Below the pieces are notes generated by a model. It ran no database searches. It was not told the origin of the DNA and worked only from the letters and a program-made list of their open reading frames with translations. 64,000 nucleotides of DNA from positions 636,097-700,096 of the forward strand of contig PSQN01000002.1 in assembly GCA_002989075.1 (NCBI GenBank), written 5' to 3'. Each line of letters begins with the position of its first letter. Positions within the stretch are counted from its first letter, which is position 1. Below, in pieces: positions 1 through 9,921 of the stretch. A program made the position numbers and the translations under genes. This DNA is from Arthonia radiata (taxonomy: Eukaryota; Ascomycota; Arthoniomycetes; Arthoniales; Arthoniaceae).

Positions 1-414
1 TGCGCGCCTTAGCCATGACGGGGATCGTGACGGTGGCCATGATCTCTTTGATGAGGGTGGGGTCGGACATGCGCGCAACGCCACCTTGAGCGCGGATATC
101 GGCGGGAACGCGCTCGAGGGCCATGACGGCTGAGGCGCCGGCTTCTTCGGCGATGCGGGCCTGTGGTGACTTGCGTCAGTATTGGAGTCATTTGCTGGTG
201 TGGGCGTTGGGAGGGAGGCGAAGGTGGATTGCAGAGGTAGGTGTGCGCGTACCTGCTCGGCATTCACCACGTCCATGATGACGCCGCCTTTCAGCATGCG
301 TGCGAGACCGGCTTTGACGGAGAAGCTGTTGGTCGATTCGCCATTGGTCTGAGGGGCATCACCATTGACGCCATTGGCGCTGTGGCCGTTGGGGATGGGG
401 AGTTCGGAGGACAT
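1..414 (-). CDS. PDX1: Pyridoxal 5'-phosphate synthase, PDX1/SNZ1 (5' part, runs off the left edge)
   Basis: This is the synthase subunit that makes pyridoxal 5'-phosphate from a pentose phosphate, glyceraldehyde 3-phosphate and glutamine-derived ammonia, working with a PDX2/SNO glutaminase in the cytosol. Exon 1 runs 414 down to 253 (54 codons, ATG at 412-414) and begins with a Ser/Asn/Gly-rich leader. It then reads into the hallmark [21 protein letters not shown] segment (given here only as a family landmark). Intron 1 is 252 down to 161 (92 bp, GTACGC donor, TACTGAC branch, CAG acceptor). Exon 2 starts at 160 with [20 protein letters not shown], continues through the conserved [14 protein letters not shown] segment, and is cut by the window edge, so roughly 107 residues are visible of a usual 300 or so. 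The divergent neighbour begins at 1037. No PDX2 gene is visible nearby. The identification rests on near-invariant family motifs; reading and splicing are mine. Confidence 0.95.
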   Translation of the reverse strand, partial: MSSELPIPNGHSANGVNGDAPQTNGESTNSFSVKAGLARMLKGGVIMDVVNAEQVRAHLPLQSTFASLPTPTPANDSNTDASHHRPASPKKPAPQPSWPSSAFPPISALKVALRACPTPPSSKRSWPPSRSPSWLRRA

Positions 415-1036
415 AACTGGTCGTATAAATTCAAAGAATTCTATAGGATGTAGGATGCAAAGTGAACAAATAACCGCGCAGCAAGGATGTCAAGAGGCAA
501 GAGTCACATTTCGTCAAGTGAAAGGCGCCGAGCGTCCTCCATCAAAATCTCGCCCTTCAAATGACGACCTCAATTTCACTCCGATTCTTTTTCACCCCGA
601 CTATCGAGAGCCGGCACTATCGCGGGAGCTTGACTTCTGTGAGACTAGTACCTGCATTAGAACGGTGTGTTTTAAACGAGTAGATTACCTACCTTTCTCG
701 GACCGAGATCGAGCTGCAACCCTTGGAAGGACGGGACGTTCGGACCGGAGATGAGTTGGATAACGGGGCTTGGATCTACCTGAGTCTTTCTTGCACCGAC
801 CTCGAAGAATGCAACACATCATACGAATAACGCCTCGTGAAGAGCGATCACCGTTGCCCTTCGTAGAGCCCCTTCGCAAGGATCGTGCCAGTGGTGTCGG
901 CAGTCATGCGATTGTGCCTTGGCTGAACTGACTCTTACAGCAGCCATCAGGCTCCCGCGTTTCCATACATTTGTTTATGAACGTCTCATGCTTCCTCTTG
1001 ATCTGCGCTCCGGAAGCGTGGATTGCCACTACAATC
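415..1036. promoter_or_regulatory. Divergent intergenic region between PDX1 and the Rossmann-fold gene
   Basis: These 622 bases lie between two genes transcribed away from each other and must hold both promoters. I see no clear TATA box close to either start and no repeat. Short readable frames in it have no family resemblance and look like chance. Confidence 0.6.
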
Positions 1037-1908
1037 ATGAAGCTCGTCGTTACCGGAGCTACAGGCCTCATTGGGGGCGAGGCTCTCTCACAAGCACTCA
1101 CACACCCTAATGTCACTGAAGTGGTTACGCTCGCTCGCCGCACCATACCTGCTGACAAGCTGCCATCCTCATTCAAATCGAAGCTCACTCAATTGGAGCT
1201 GAAGAATGGTGACTGGCTGGACTATCCCGACGCCGTAAAGAAGGAAATCAAAGGTGCAACAGGCTGGGTATGGTAAGTACAGAGGGTGCTGGTGCTGCCT
1301 TCATGCTGTTGTCTCTCTTGTAGGACGTGTGCGCAGTCTCCAGAACGCTGACTGTACACATACTAGGGCTCTAGGGTCCCTGCAATTTCCAGACGATGAG
1401 ACAGAGCGCCGCGTGCCTCTCGACTATGCTCTGACTGCTTTGAACGCCATCGCCAAGCTGCAAGAGGGTCAAGAGCATCCGAAACCCGTCAATTTCGCAC
1501 TATGTAGTGGCAAGCTCACTGAGAAAGATGAGACGAAACATCTGTGGTTTCTGGAAGAGTTTCGAAAGTTCAGAGTCAGTGTTATCGGTATCCGCGGATT
1601 GTCTCACCAGCTAACAATGTCAGGGATATGTTGAGAAAGAAATCATGAAATGGGCTCCAGAACACACTTCACAAGTCCAAGTTACGATTGCTCGTCCAGG
1701 CGGAGTGGCATGGACAGGCTTTCCGCTCAGCGGCCTGTTCCAGCTAACAGGCTATGTGATCGGTGTAGATCAGCTGGGTGCTTCCTTCGTCAATCTAGCT
1801 TCAAAGGGCCGAAGCTCTCCGGATATCATTGTTGAGAATGAGCAGCTCAGGAGTGAAGGCATTGCGCTTTTGAACGCTCAAAGTGCCAACGAAGTCACTC
1901 CTGCCTAG
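1037..1908 (+). CDS. NAD(P)-binding Rossmann-fold protein (atypical SDR / sugar-epimerase-like)
   Basis: The protein starts MKLVVTGATGLIGG, the TGxTGxxG dinucleotide-binding motif of extended and atypical short-chain dehydrogenases, and continues with an LARR segment after the second strand. Exon 1 is 1037-1272, intron 1 1273-1366 (GTAAGT, CTGACT branch, TAG), exon 2 1367-1574, intron 2 1575-1623 (GTCAGT, CTAACA branch, CAG) and exon 3 1624-1908. The product is 242 residues, usual for this fungal group. The splices give the family-like reading GATGWVWALGS and later ARPGGV. No YxxxK dyad is obvious, so catalysis is uncertain; the family includes epimerase-like proteins annotated only by fold. 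An in-frame ATG at 977 would add 20 hydrophobic residues, but I prefer 1037 because the Rossmann motif normally sits at the N terminus. Substrate unknown. Confidence 0.88.
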
Positions 1909-2184
1909 AGTGCATGACCTTTGGATTCGCATAACGGATCTACAAACACTTGAAGATCACTCCGATGCAGTAAAAATGGAATAGCCCATTTATCATGGCA
2001 GCAATACATCAATTTGTGATTCACCAGCGCTTGTATGGGGCTACTATTTGGAGTACATGCCGAGCGCCTGAACAGTAGGAGGCCAAATGCTGACGTCCGC
2101 AGAGATTTGCGGAGTTGTCTTCACTGACCATCATTGTTTGGTCATAACCAGAGAATACAACAACATCCGGACATCTTCACTTGA
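1909..2184. other. Convergent intergenic region
   Basis: These 276 bases separate the stop of the Rossmann-fold gene from the stop of the minus-strand glyoxalase-like gene. They must hold both 3' untranslated ends. I see no gene, repeat or structured RNA here. Confidence 0.6.
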
Positions 2185-2679
2185 CTACGCACCACCACGG
2201 TGAACAACTTCGAAGTTGACGCCACAAACCGGATCCCTCACAAAAGCCCCGTAATACCCAGGTCCATAATGCGGCCTTTCGCCAGGTGCGCCGTTGTCAG
2301 ATGCACCCGCCTTCAGAGCCGCCGCATAAAAGTCCTTGACTTGCTGTGCGTCTGTAACATCACCGTATTAGCATATCACTTGCTTGAATGATCACCGCAA
2401 GACACCTTAAGAAGGATAAGACGTGATCAACCTACTTTGAGCGCTAAACGCGATGTGCGTCTGCTTCAAGACCTGCGCAAACAGTCCCTCGCTTTCAGCT
2501 GGCACGTCGACCGTGTTGAGCCAGAAGTAGGCGAACTGGGCCTCGCCCATACCGCAAACAGTGGGAATCGGTCGTATCATTTCTTTGAAGCCCATGTGTT
2601 GGAGGGCACTGGAGAGGAAGACGACCATTGGGTCGAGCTTGGATTGAGGAACGGTGAGGGAGAAGTGGTCCGCTGGCAT
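2185..2679 (-). CDS. Glyoxalase / VOC-superfamily protein
   Basis: Exon 1 runs 2679 down to 2436, the intron 2435 down to 2352 (84 bp, GTAGGT donor, GCTAAT branch, CAG acceptor) and exon 2 2351 down to 2185, giving 136 residues. The start MPADHFSLTVP is the usual beta-strand with an early His. A second strand reads THIAFSAQNAQQVKDFY at about residues 73-89, and the C-terminal part has a PHYGPGYYGAFVRDP stretch followed by NFEVVHR. This is the standard pattern of single-domain vicinal-oxygen-chelate proteins, where the early His, the middle His and the late Glu bind metal. Family members range from glyoxalase to dioxygenase and drug-binding proteins, and nothing here fixes the substrate. The splice joins the two halves exactly across the conserved strand, which supports it. 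Upstream in-frame codons exist but lack an ATG. Confidence 0.88.
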
Positions 2680-3628
2680 ATTGAAGTTCTGGGTTTTGTG
2701 GTCCTGTCTTGGTAGTCTGGGGATTTGGTGGCGGTTGAGGGTTTCAAGGAACTGATACTGGAGTATGCAACGCGTGTTCACCTTACGACGTGGTCGAGGG
2801 ACTTGCTTATATAGAGAACAGACCTGCTTATTGCTGCTATGTACTGGCTTGTCATGCATCAGGCAGCAGCAGCTAGTGCTTATGGCCAAGCGGATAAGCA
2901 TGTCTCCCAGTCCAATACTATGTTTCGGACCAGGTGATGGCGCGGCGCCGGCGCGACTCGGTCTCGAGCAGTGATCAAGTTTGTATGTTTTGTCTAGGTT
3001 TATCGCTGTTAGGCCTGAGATTGATGCACTATTCCCCCTTGGGAACGGCTCTCACCCTAGATGCTTGTACGATTCAAACAGGTAAGGCCACGGCTTATAC
3101 GGCTTTTGTTTTAGTTTGAGTCCGCCGACGCAGCCGTGACTTGGCGCCTGGTTGAGGTCAGGCGCACGCCGAAAGAGCGTTTAGATTGGATGCGGAGTCG
3201 AGTACCTTGGATTACGGACACCACAAGACGTTGTTGAACAAGACGTTGTTGATAACTGCGCTCGGAATGGACTTTCACCCAATCGATACAGGACGGGTGA
3301 GATGGTTGGGAGTACTCATCACGTCGAAATCGTCGCGCAGAGCTCCTAGAACCACAAGAAGCATGCTCCTGCTTCTAGCTGTCCAATATGTAGGTCAATC
3401 CAACTTAGTGGTCTTGAGGATGTTCCTCTGTCGGTTGGGACTGAAATTGCAAAATCAAGCCCAGAACCTTTACCAGCTCGCTGTAAATTGTCATCCACGT
3501 AGCGTTCCTCGCTTGCAGTGGATAGAGCACCGCCGTCAAGGTCCCACGTCGCCATCCGACACTCGCATCCCCTCAAGCCCAACCATACACCTCCTGCACA
3601 CACCGTACCCACTGACGTCTTCAGCACA
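2680..3628. other. Intergenic region, no supported gene
   Basis: About 950 bases between the glyoxalase-like gene and the small membrane protein. Frames can be read on both strands but none shows a domain, codon pattern or plausible start. A 15-bp unit, ACAAGACGTTGTTGA, is directly repeated at 3223-3237 and 3238-3252. The left end should include the promoter of the glyoxalase-like gene. Confidence 0.5.
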
Positions 3629-3972
3629 TCAATACCTCCCATACTCGCTTATCATCCTCCTGTCACGATCGTAACCCGCAAGCATCCTTCCTTCACGATC
3701 ATAATCACCATAATCACACCGCGCACAGCCGTCCCTCGACGACCGGTGCGCATGCCGACTCCGCGATCCGTGCCTTCTCTTGCGGTTCTCGTGCTTCCAG
3801 GTGCCGTAGATGGTGATGGAGCCAGCGACGATGGAGATCACCGTTGCGACCTTGCCGATCGTCTGCCATTCCTTGTCGGCGTCTGTCGGGGTTAGTTTCT
3901 GAGATAGAGGGGCCACGTGGTTGGGATATGCGATGATGGGGAAGGGAAGGACATACGAGGCATGAGGGGCAT
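3629..3972 (-). CDS. Small single-pass basic membrane protein (hypothetical)
   Basis: I propose exon 1 at 3972 down to 3957, an intron 3956 down to 3883 (74 bp, GTATGT donor, ACTAACC branch, ACAG acceptor) and exon 2 3882 down to 3629, giving 89 residues. The protein begins MPLMPHADKEWQTIGK, followed by one hydrophobic segment of about 18 residues (VATVISIVAGSITIYGTW, roughly residues 17-34). The rest is an Arg/His/Tyr/Asp-rich tail with KRRHGSRSRH and repeated YDR-like steps. This suggests a short N-terminal side, one membrane helix and a charged tail. The family is unknown to me. An unspliced reading lacks an ATG, whereas this intron is canonical, but such a short first exon needs RNA evidence. 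An earlier acceptor at the CTCAG just upstream would break the frame from this ATG. Confidence 0.5.
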
Positions 3973-4926
3973 TCAACGTCGATGTGAGACAGTGAAACAG
4001 GCGATGACCGGGGCGGCTTTGCGTTAAGCGAGTGTGGTCAATAGGTACTAAGGCTGATTCAATGATGAGTCGACGCGTGCGGCATCAGTTGGAGCTGAAG
4101 ACGATTGGGTGGCTGTGAAGGCAGTAGGGACAAGACTGGCTCTCGACGAAGCATGTGTTGAGGTTTGGATTTTGCTGAGATCCGTGGGCTGCTATGCGAA
4201 AGAAGAGCCAATAACTTCTCGAAGGACGGTATCAAAGGACCTCAAGTGTTGAGGTCGTCGCAAACACAGCACAGGATTGCTGACAGACAAAAGCGGCGGA
4301 AGGAATACAATAGCAGGGACGACGAAGGCTGGCGGGCTGCTATAACACGGTTGCGCGTTGTTTGGACAATTGTTGTTCTGGGCATCGCGAAGGGGCGGAG
4401 GACACGTGTGAGGATACCTAGACGTGTGGAGACGGTATTGATTATTGGCGACGTTGCCACTTGCAATTTTGGTCAGAAGTGAAGGGGAATCGTTTCACGA
4501 GAAAAGCAGGAGTATTGTTGCATTGCCTACGTCGGAGGACGTGTGTATGGGGTGTAGGAAGACTGAGGGAGACTGCGGGAGGGAGGGAGGCAGGTTCAAG
4601 AGGTGGTGCCTATGGAGTACTCTCCGGGGCACGGGGCGGTCTCCGCAAGATGGGTGCCCCAAATCGTGCCCCGTTTAGCGCCCCCGTTTCCGCCTAGACC
4701 GGTACCGGACGGTATGAGTCAGAGGCCAAGAGCCCCTAGAGCTCCTCGTCAACTCGGGTGTGGATAGCGCGGAAAATCACCCACAAAGCTAATGAGAATA
4801 CCTGAACGCCCGCTAGGAAATGAGACCAGATCTAGTCTTGCATTTCTTCGCGGAGCACGTCTCGACTGTAGCCGCAGTATATCTACCTGTTGAGAAACTC
4901 GGGAGGAAGAGCTTAATATCTACGGA
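3973..4926. other. Intergenic region, no supported gene
   Basis: These 950 bases contain the promoter of the small membrane protein at the left and the 3' flank of the nucleotidyltransferase-like gene at the right. Several short frames exist on both strands without recognisable content. A G/C-rich stretch lies near 4,620-4,700. The 10-mer TGGATAGCGC occurs at 4761-4770 and again twice near 7 kb. Confidence 0.5.
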
Positions 4927-5983
4927 TCATTTCTTTGCCCGTAGACCAATCTCCTCGAAGAGATTCTTAGCTTCTGGACTGCGCTCCTCGAAAGTATCCA
5001 TGAAATCCCTGTCACAGTATTGCTGCAACTTATCCCAGATCTGGAAGTCGTGCCCCTTCTTCTTTTTCTCCGCGAGTACTTGTCTCAAACCGAAGTTGAT
5101 ATCCGTAGTATCAGAAGCAACTTTCTGGGCAGCATGCGCATCATTTTTGTTATGGTACTGAGCGCGGAAATGTTGCAACCAGGCGAGAATCTTCAGGGCC
5201 AAAGCGACTTGGGGCTATAGGGGGAGATGTTAGACGAGCGAGTCGATCTGTGCATGGTATATCTCAGGGAGGATTTCTTACTAGCGGGAGATTGGTGTCA
5301 TTTGAGCCTTTCTCAGTCATTTTCGAAATGTCCAAGTCGGGGAAATCCTCCGCAAAGTCGGTGCTGACCAGGATGTCGACGTTGTGGTTCTCTTTTCCAT
5401 GACTGCGCTTGAAGAAAACGAAGGGATCGTCACGATTGCCCAAAAACAAGTTGTGGAAACCGCGTGTCTGCCCGAGTTCTATCTTCGCCTTCTTCATGTC
5501 TTGCTTTCTGACCCTAAAAGTTCGAAAGCAATGAGCACAGGACCACCATATCACTTTAGCTCTCTCGTCTGAGTATGAGCGCGGTGTCTTCTGACGAGCG
5601 CTTTGAAACGTTCCAAATAATGGGCAGAAAGGATAGTGTACTTACCAGATGTCGGCGTCTGCAGTACCACGTCCGGAGCCTCTCATTGAATAGGCAAGAC
5701 CACCAACGACGCAATATTCGTCATTAAGGAGATGTCTAATGTTGTCGACGATCGAATTGATAGACTCGTTCGTCAGAGCTTCCTTGCTGATCTTCGGCAG
5801 CGTATCAAGGACCTTTTTGGGCGCCTTCCCTGGCGCAGGACCAGTCGAGGCCTCCGGTTGACCTGCCTGTTCTTCCTGCTCTGCTTGTGTCAACGCTTCA
5901 TGACGCTCGGTCTTCTGGGACTTCGGTTTTATCTTCAACTTCTGAAAAAGCCTTGATAAGCCTTTCTTCTTTTCTTCTTCCAT
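4927..5983 (-). CDS. Nucleotidyltransferase-fold-like protein (hypothetical)
   Basis: Exon 1 is 5983 down to 5646, intron 1 5645-5514 (132 bp, GTAAGT/TTTTAG), exon 2 5513-5282, intron 2 5281-5215 (67 bp, GTAAGA/TATAG) and exon 3 5214-4927; the product is 285 residues. Residues 1-60 are Lys/Glu/Gln-rich and probably disordered. Residues 92-113 read VVGGLAYSMRGSGRGTADAD, the GG-x(n)-DxD arrangement of the nucleotidyltransferase fold with candidate metal ligands at D109 and D111. A third candidate is in NVDILVS near D159. The C-terminal third is helical and Lys-rich. Fungi carry many such uncharacterised proteins, so both activity and substrate are unknown. The start is the first ATG of the frame; codons upstream extend to 6052 but without an ATG. 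Intron phases are consistent through all three exons. Confidence 0.8.
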
Positions 5984-7989
5984 GTCGAAACGTCTATCTA
6001 GAAGTGTTCGGAAGCTGTGGAGGGGAGTCTGTGATGAAGTGATGGTTGACAAAGGGTGTTGGAGTAAAGAGTGGTCAAGGAAAGACTCTTAAAAGCAATT
6101 GGAGGAGAGCGAATATGCCCGGCCATTGTGTCGAAGAATGAAGGTGTCCTCTGATTGACAAATGCGTCAGCTGATGAGTGATCGCATTGTCGCCAAAGGC
6201 AGTCTGAGATCGCCGTTCGCAAAAGCCGTCGAAGCGGTATCAGCTACGCTCATGTGAAGGCACGTGAAACGTCCGAATCCCGCAGCTTATCCATACGTCG
6301 TGACACATATCCTCGACACAAGTACACGTTGACCACTGTTTCGGTGACTACAACCACGGATCATGTCGAACGTGTTCTCTGATACGAGGCGTAATTCGTA
6401 AGCGCTGACACGAATGGAGGAGACAAGACCTCGCTAGACATCTCGAAAACCATGATTCGCCCGCGGAAACAAGTGTGGACAAGTCACAACTGCTCGCACA
6501 GGAACAAGGTGTCGGAGTGTTTGATACGGTGGGATTAGTGACTGCTTACTGCTTGCGTTATGCAATAGATGGCCATTTTATGGATCCGAATTCGGCAACG
6601 GGCAAAGCCTGTGTTGACAGCTCGTACTTTGTTCGACAACAGTAAACCGCCACGTCATCATTTTGCTGCTTATGATGTCCATTTGCCTGAAAATTCAGAA
6701 CAGATAGCCGCCTGACTGTGATGACCGATACCTTGGTTGCTATCCTTCCTACTGATACGGGCCCCACGCTGCCCACAGAAAGTGAAACAGCGCATCTCAG
6801 GGCGCTGTCGACCAGGCAAATTGCGCACCAGTCATCAGATTGCGAAACAGTCATTGGTACGGTGCGATACCAACACGGAATCCGTCGCATGCGGACAGTG
6901 CAGCAGCTCTTCAGTTTAGGTGGATAGCGCTGTCGACAAGCCGTCTGAACAGATTGGCGTGGAAGAGACCAGAGATTCTGGCCCTGAGCCGCGAGCGCGC
7001 TATCCATCCGCGTTGAAGGGCTGCCGTAACCGGGGTCGTCTGAGCGGACAATCCTTGGTTCGCGTATCCACATCTTATCCCCGTTGCGTCAGCAGCAGGA
7101 AAGGTTACCTCGTTAGGAGTTGGAAGTGATGTTCATGGATTCAACACGTTGCGGCATTGCCCGCAACAAATCGCGGAGGAATTGCACACTAGCGTAGTAA
7201 CCGCGGAGGGGCTGAACCTGCACAGCAACTGAGAGCGCTGGATAGGCTATCGTGTCATCCAACAGCGAGCACTGGAGGAACGCGGGCCGGAAGATGCACG
7301 GCTGTCTACTTGGCCCATCCACCGGGTCCGGGCGACCAACACCTATGTGGGATCTCTGACGCAATAGGCAGTGTCATAACGGCGATGGTGCATGGGACAC
7401 CCAAGGCCAGATGAGGGGGGCGTAACCGATGTTGGCGGCGCCTCCTCCAAGTCTTTGCAGCAAAGCGCGGGAAGCTGTAAGTTTCAGGTTGCACGGGTTG
7501 ATGATCTGAGTAAGTGCGTCAGCTGATTTATTCCATAAGCAAGACGGGATACTTTGTGTTATTAGAAATACGTGGCTGTGGTCGCTCAGCTGGTGTCAAA
7601 TTGACGGCTCTGGCGGGCTGCGGAGCGTTCTCCGGTACCTGACGACCGGGCCGTCCTAACGCTCCGGCTCAGCCAATGATGTTGATGGGGCCGAAAGGTC
7701 TCGATCTCGCCCCGACCAATCACGCCAATGGGGCTGCGGGTCCTTTCGGCCCCCACTCCTACTCCTTCTGAGTTACGTGTGAGTGTCTATGTACCGTACT
7801 CCGTAACTTGAAAGAAGACTGGCCCTATCGTGTTTCGACCTTTCCCGAGCGGCTCGTGTCCGTCTCATCCTACATCAGTTACCCAGAGCATACTCCTTCT
7901 CAGCTTTGGGACTTGAGCCGCTCCAAACCATCGTTGAATGTCCCGCTGCCTCGCGAGTAGCACACGTCATAGTAAGCCACCTCGACTCA
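5984..7989. other. Long gene-poor stretch with inverted repeats
   Basis: About 2 kb with base composition like the genes, but no frame with a recognisable domain. The longest frame, on the minus strand at 6558-7073, has no ATG-supported context, no family resemblance and several competing frames on the other strand. Three inverted repeats are visible: TGGATAGCGC at 6921-6930 against 6997-7006, CGGAGCGTT at 7621-7629 against 7658-7666, and GGGGCCGAAAGG at 7687-7698 against 7742-7753. It may hold a non-coding transcript or a decayed gene, but I cannot show either. Confidence 0.45.
7621..7753. repeat. Two neighbouring G/C-rich inverted repeats
   Basis: A 9-bp perfect inverted repeat (7621-7629 and 7658-7666, 28-base gap) is followed 20 bases later by a 12-bp perfect inverted repeat (7687-7698 and 7742-7753, 43-base gap). 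On RNA they would form two adjacent hairpins. As DNA they could be paired protein sites or the ends of a small insertion. I see no uridine-rich terminator tract and no known RNA family. Confidence 0.5.
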
Positions 7990-8373
7990 TCAAAGTATCG
8001 TTGCGAACTTGCGCACGGGCCTACTGACGTCCGCTCGCTTGATGCAGAGTGACCGAGGAGCTCTTGTGTCGAGCCATGCTACATCTGCTATATATAGAAC
8101 CTTGAATCGTGGCTTCAGAAAGGCCAGACGCGTTAGATGACAAGTGTTACAACTGTGTGGTCTTGCAGCTCGACTTGTTTTGGCCCACTTGTTGGGTCGC
8201 GAGCAGTACCTCGACGCCGTCCCGTCTTCAGAGACTTGATCAAACCTTTGCAACTCTGCAAACGCCTTGACTTCTCGCCAGCCCTCAGGGCTACTTGAAG
8301 CAGCATACGCAGGCCATACACCGTCTTCATGAGCGAGATTACGTATGCCCTCAATATACGCTCGTACGCCCAA
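7990..8373 (-). pseudogene. Possible coding remnant beside the 233-residue gene
   Basis: A minus-strand frame open for about 127 codons, whose first half reads like a real protein (for example YIEGIRNLAHEDGVWPAY and PEGWREVKAFAELQRFDQ) with mixed charged and aromatic residues. The second half becomes Cys/Arg-rich and less protein-like. No ATG begins the frame, and no intron joins it convincingly to anything upstream. It overlaps the likely promoter of the plus-strand gene at 8437. It could be a truncated gene or chance; I do not recognise the family. Confidence 0.25.
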
Positions 8374-8436
8374 CCGCCAAAGCTTGATAGCTCGATAGCT
8401 TGATAGCCATAAGCCGCTTCCCTGTGTGCCTACACC
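8374..8436 (+). promoter_or_regulatory. Proximal leader with short GATAGCT repeats
   Basis: The sequence just before the ATG at 8437 carries three imperfect copies of an 8-9 bp unit, TTGATAGCT / CGATAGCT / TTGATAGCC, between 8384 and 8409. The GATA cores are compatible with fungal GATA-factor sites, but this is only a resemblance. A TATATATA sequence lies farther up near 8,090. Confidence 0.3.
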
Positions 8437-9138
8437 ATGCCATCCTTTTCGATCACGAAACGTAAACCGAAGGTTAATATTCTACCTCCTGTCGACGAAA
8501 CGAGATACGAAGCCTCACGCATCCTCTCCGGAGCCGGCATCCCCTCATGCCTTTTCATGGAGGATGCTCTGCAACGCCATGACATCGACACCCGTGTCTA
8601 CGATGTCTGGCTTCTCGTGCCAGACATCAAGCTCGCCGCAGACGTCTTGGAGAAGGCAGGCTGGAAGATCGCTACAGACCCCGCTTCTACTCGACCCTGG
8701 ATGCTTTGGCCTGCGTCGAGGAGCGTCTCCCTGACACATCCACACGCGCCCGAGAAGACCCTCGGTGCCACCAACAGACTCTACATCCTACTTCGCGCAG
8801 ACCAATGGCGCTATAACATGCCCGGCTTTGCGGCTGGCGCTAAATACCCCATCTTACCACCGATTCCGCAATTGCTCGATGGCCTTATCACCATGTACCT
8901 GACCCCAACGGAGCACGAACACGGTTTTTGGGATTTTATCGATCATCTATCTCCTCTCATCATGTACGTCTATGGTAGTGCGAAGGTTGCGCGGAGTCAG
9001 GTAAGGAATGAGATGGGCGAAGAGCAGAAGAAGATTCACGATGGTATCATGGCCGGCAGGGAGGGGGCTGATCTGAACAATTATAAGCTATGGAAGCTGC
9101 GCACGGATCATATCGACAGGAAGACTCTCTGTAAATAG
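8437..9138 (+). CDS. Fungal hypothetical protein, possibly nucleotidyltransferase-like
   Basis: A single uninterrupted frame of 233 codons from ATG at 8437, with no intron needed. After a basic start (SFSITKRKPK), residues 25-75 read EASRILSGAGIPSCLFMEDA, then HDIDTRVYDVWLLVPD and a helix ending LEKAGW. This resembles the strand-helix-strand opening of fungal proteins often described as nucleotidyltransferase-like, but the classical GS...DxD signature is not clear. Aromatic and proline-rich segments follow, with a Lys/Glu-rich end. It is the last recognisable gene before the AT-rich block, 250-300 bp from it. Base and codon use match the genes to its left and it shows no RIP damage. Function unknown. 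Confidence 0.7.
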   Translation: MPSFSITKRKPKVNILPPVDETRYEASRILSGAGIPSCLFMEDALQRHDIDTRVYDVWLLVPDIKLAADVLEKAGWKIATDPASTRPWMLWPASRSVSLTHPHAPEKTLGATNRLYILLRADQWRYNMPGFAAGAKYPILPPIPQLLDGLITMYLTPTEHEHGFWDFIDHLSPLIMYVYGSAKVARSQVRNEMGEEQKKIHDGIMAGREGADLNNYKLWKLRTDHIDRKTLCK

Positions 9139-9760
9139 CCTGCTCATGGTGAAAAGTTCACAGGTGCTCCAACGACTGGTCGAGTAGACCTGAGGCGCTA
9201 CGAAATTGGCGGTGCGATGAGTGTTGCGCCCGATAAGGCTCTTTGGAACCAGACCGCTCCAATACTATTGAAGAGCATCGTCCAAGCTTGATTAGAAGTA
9301 GTCTGCACGCAATCAGTGAGATTCCGAGACCATTTGATTTGCAGCGGGGCCATCTCCTTATAATTTTAATGATTGTGCCACGCATCGAGATTATACCAAG
9401 CTGAACATCAATTATTTGAATGCTGTCGTATAGCTTTAGAGATTATAACAAGTAATACTTACGTTACTAGATTCTTAGAACGTTAGCTTAATAAATAAAA
9501 TTGTATACTTGAAAAAAACTTACTTTATTTTATACTAGGCTACTAAAAACAATATCTAATATATATAGTAAAAAAGAGGTTAGACTCTAGTATATATTAC
9601 TTATACTCTTATACACCTTTATATATATTTTTTACTAAGACTCGTATATAATAGACTTAATTCCATCTATATATAGTCCTATAAATTAGACTAAGATAAT
9701 ATAAAAATTACATATACTCTATATACTTCTACTTTAGATAATTAGTTAGAGTATACTAAA
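9139..9760. other. Transition from gene island to AT-rich repeat block
   Basis: Composition shifts within a few hundred bases, roughly between 9,340 and 9,480, from balanced to strongly AT-rich. No gene is visible. The right half consists of TA-rich sequence of the kind left by RIP, with no recognisable element of its own. Confidence 0.7.
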
Positions 9761-9921
9761 ATGGTTATAGTAATCTAGATTAATTTGAATTAATCTAAAC
9801 TAGTCTAGTTTAATCAGAATTATATATAGAGCTAATTTATTAGTTTAGCTCTAATTTCTTAGAATTAATCTAGATTATAATTTTTAGAAATCAAAAAGTT
9901 TTATATTATTAGTATCTAAGT

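Noticed and set aside
3186-3674. Plus-strand frame of about 160 codons
   Set aside because: No ATG-supported start or family resemblance; it overlaps the 3' end of the better supported minus-strand gene.
6558-7073. Longest minus-strand frame in the 6-7.5 kb gap
   Set aside because: No domain, no supportive start, unusual Cys/Arg/Val composition and competing frames on the other strand. It looks like chance in balanced-composition DNA.
7020-7080. Possible tRNA gene (GGTTCG box)
   Set aside because: A B-box-like GGTTCG is present near 7,058, but there is no matching A box, cloverleaf or terminator.
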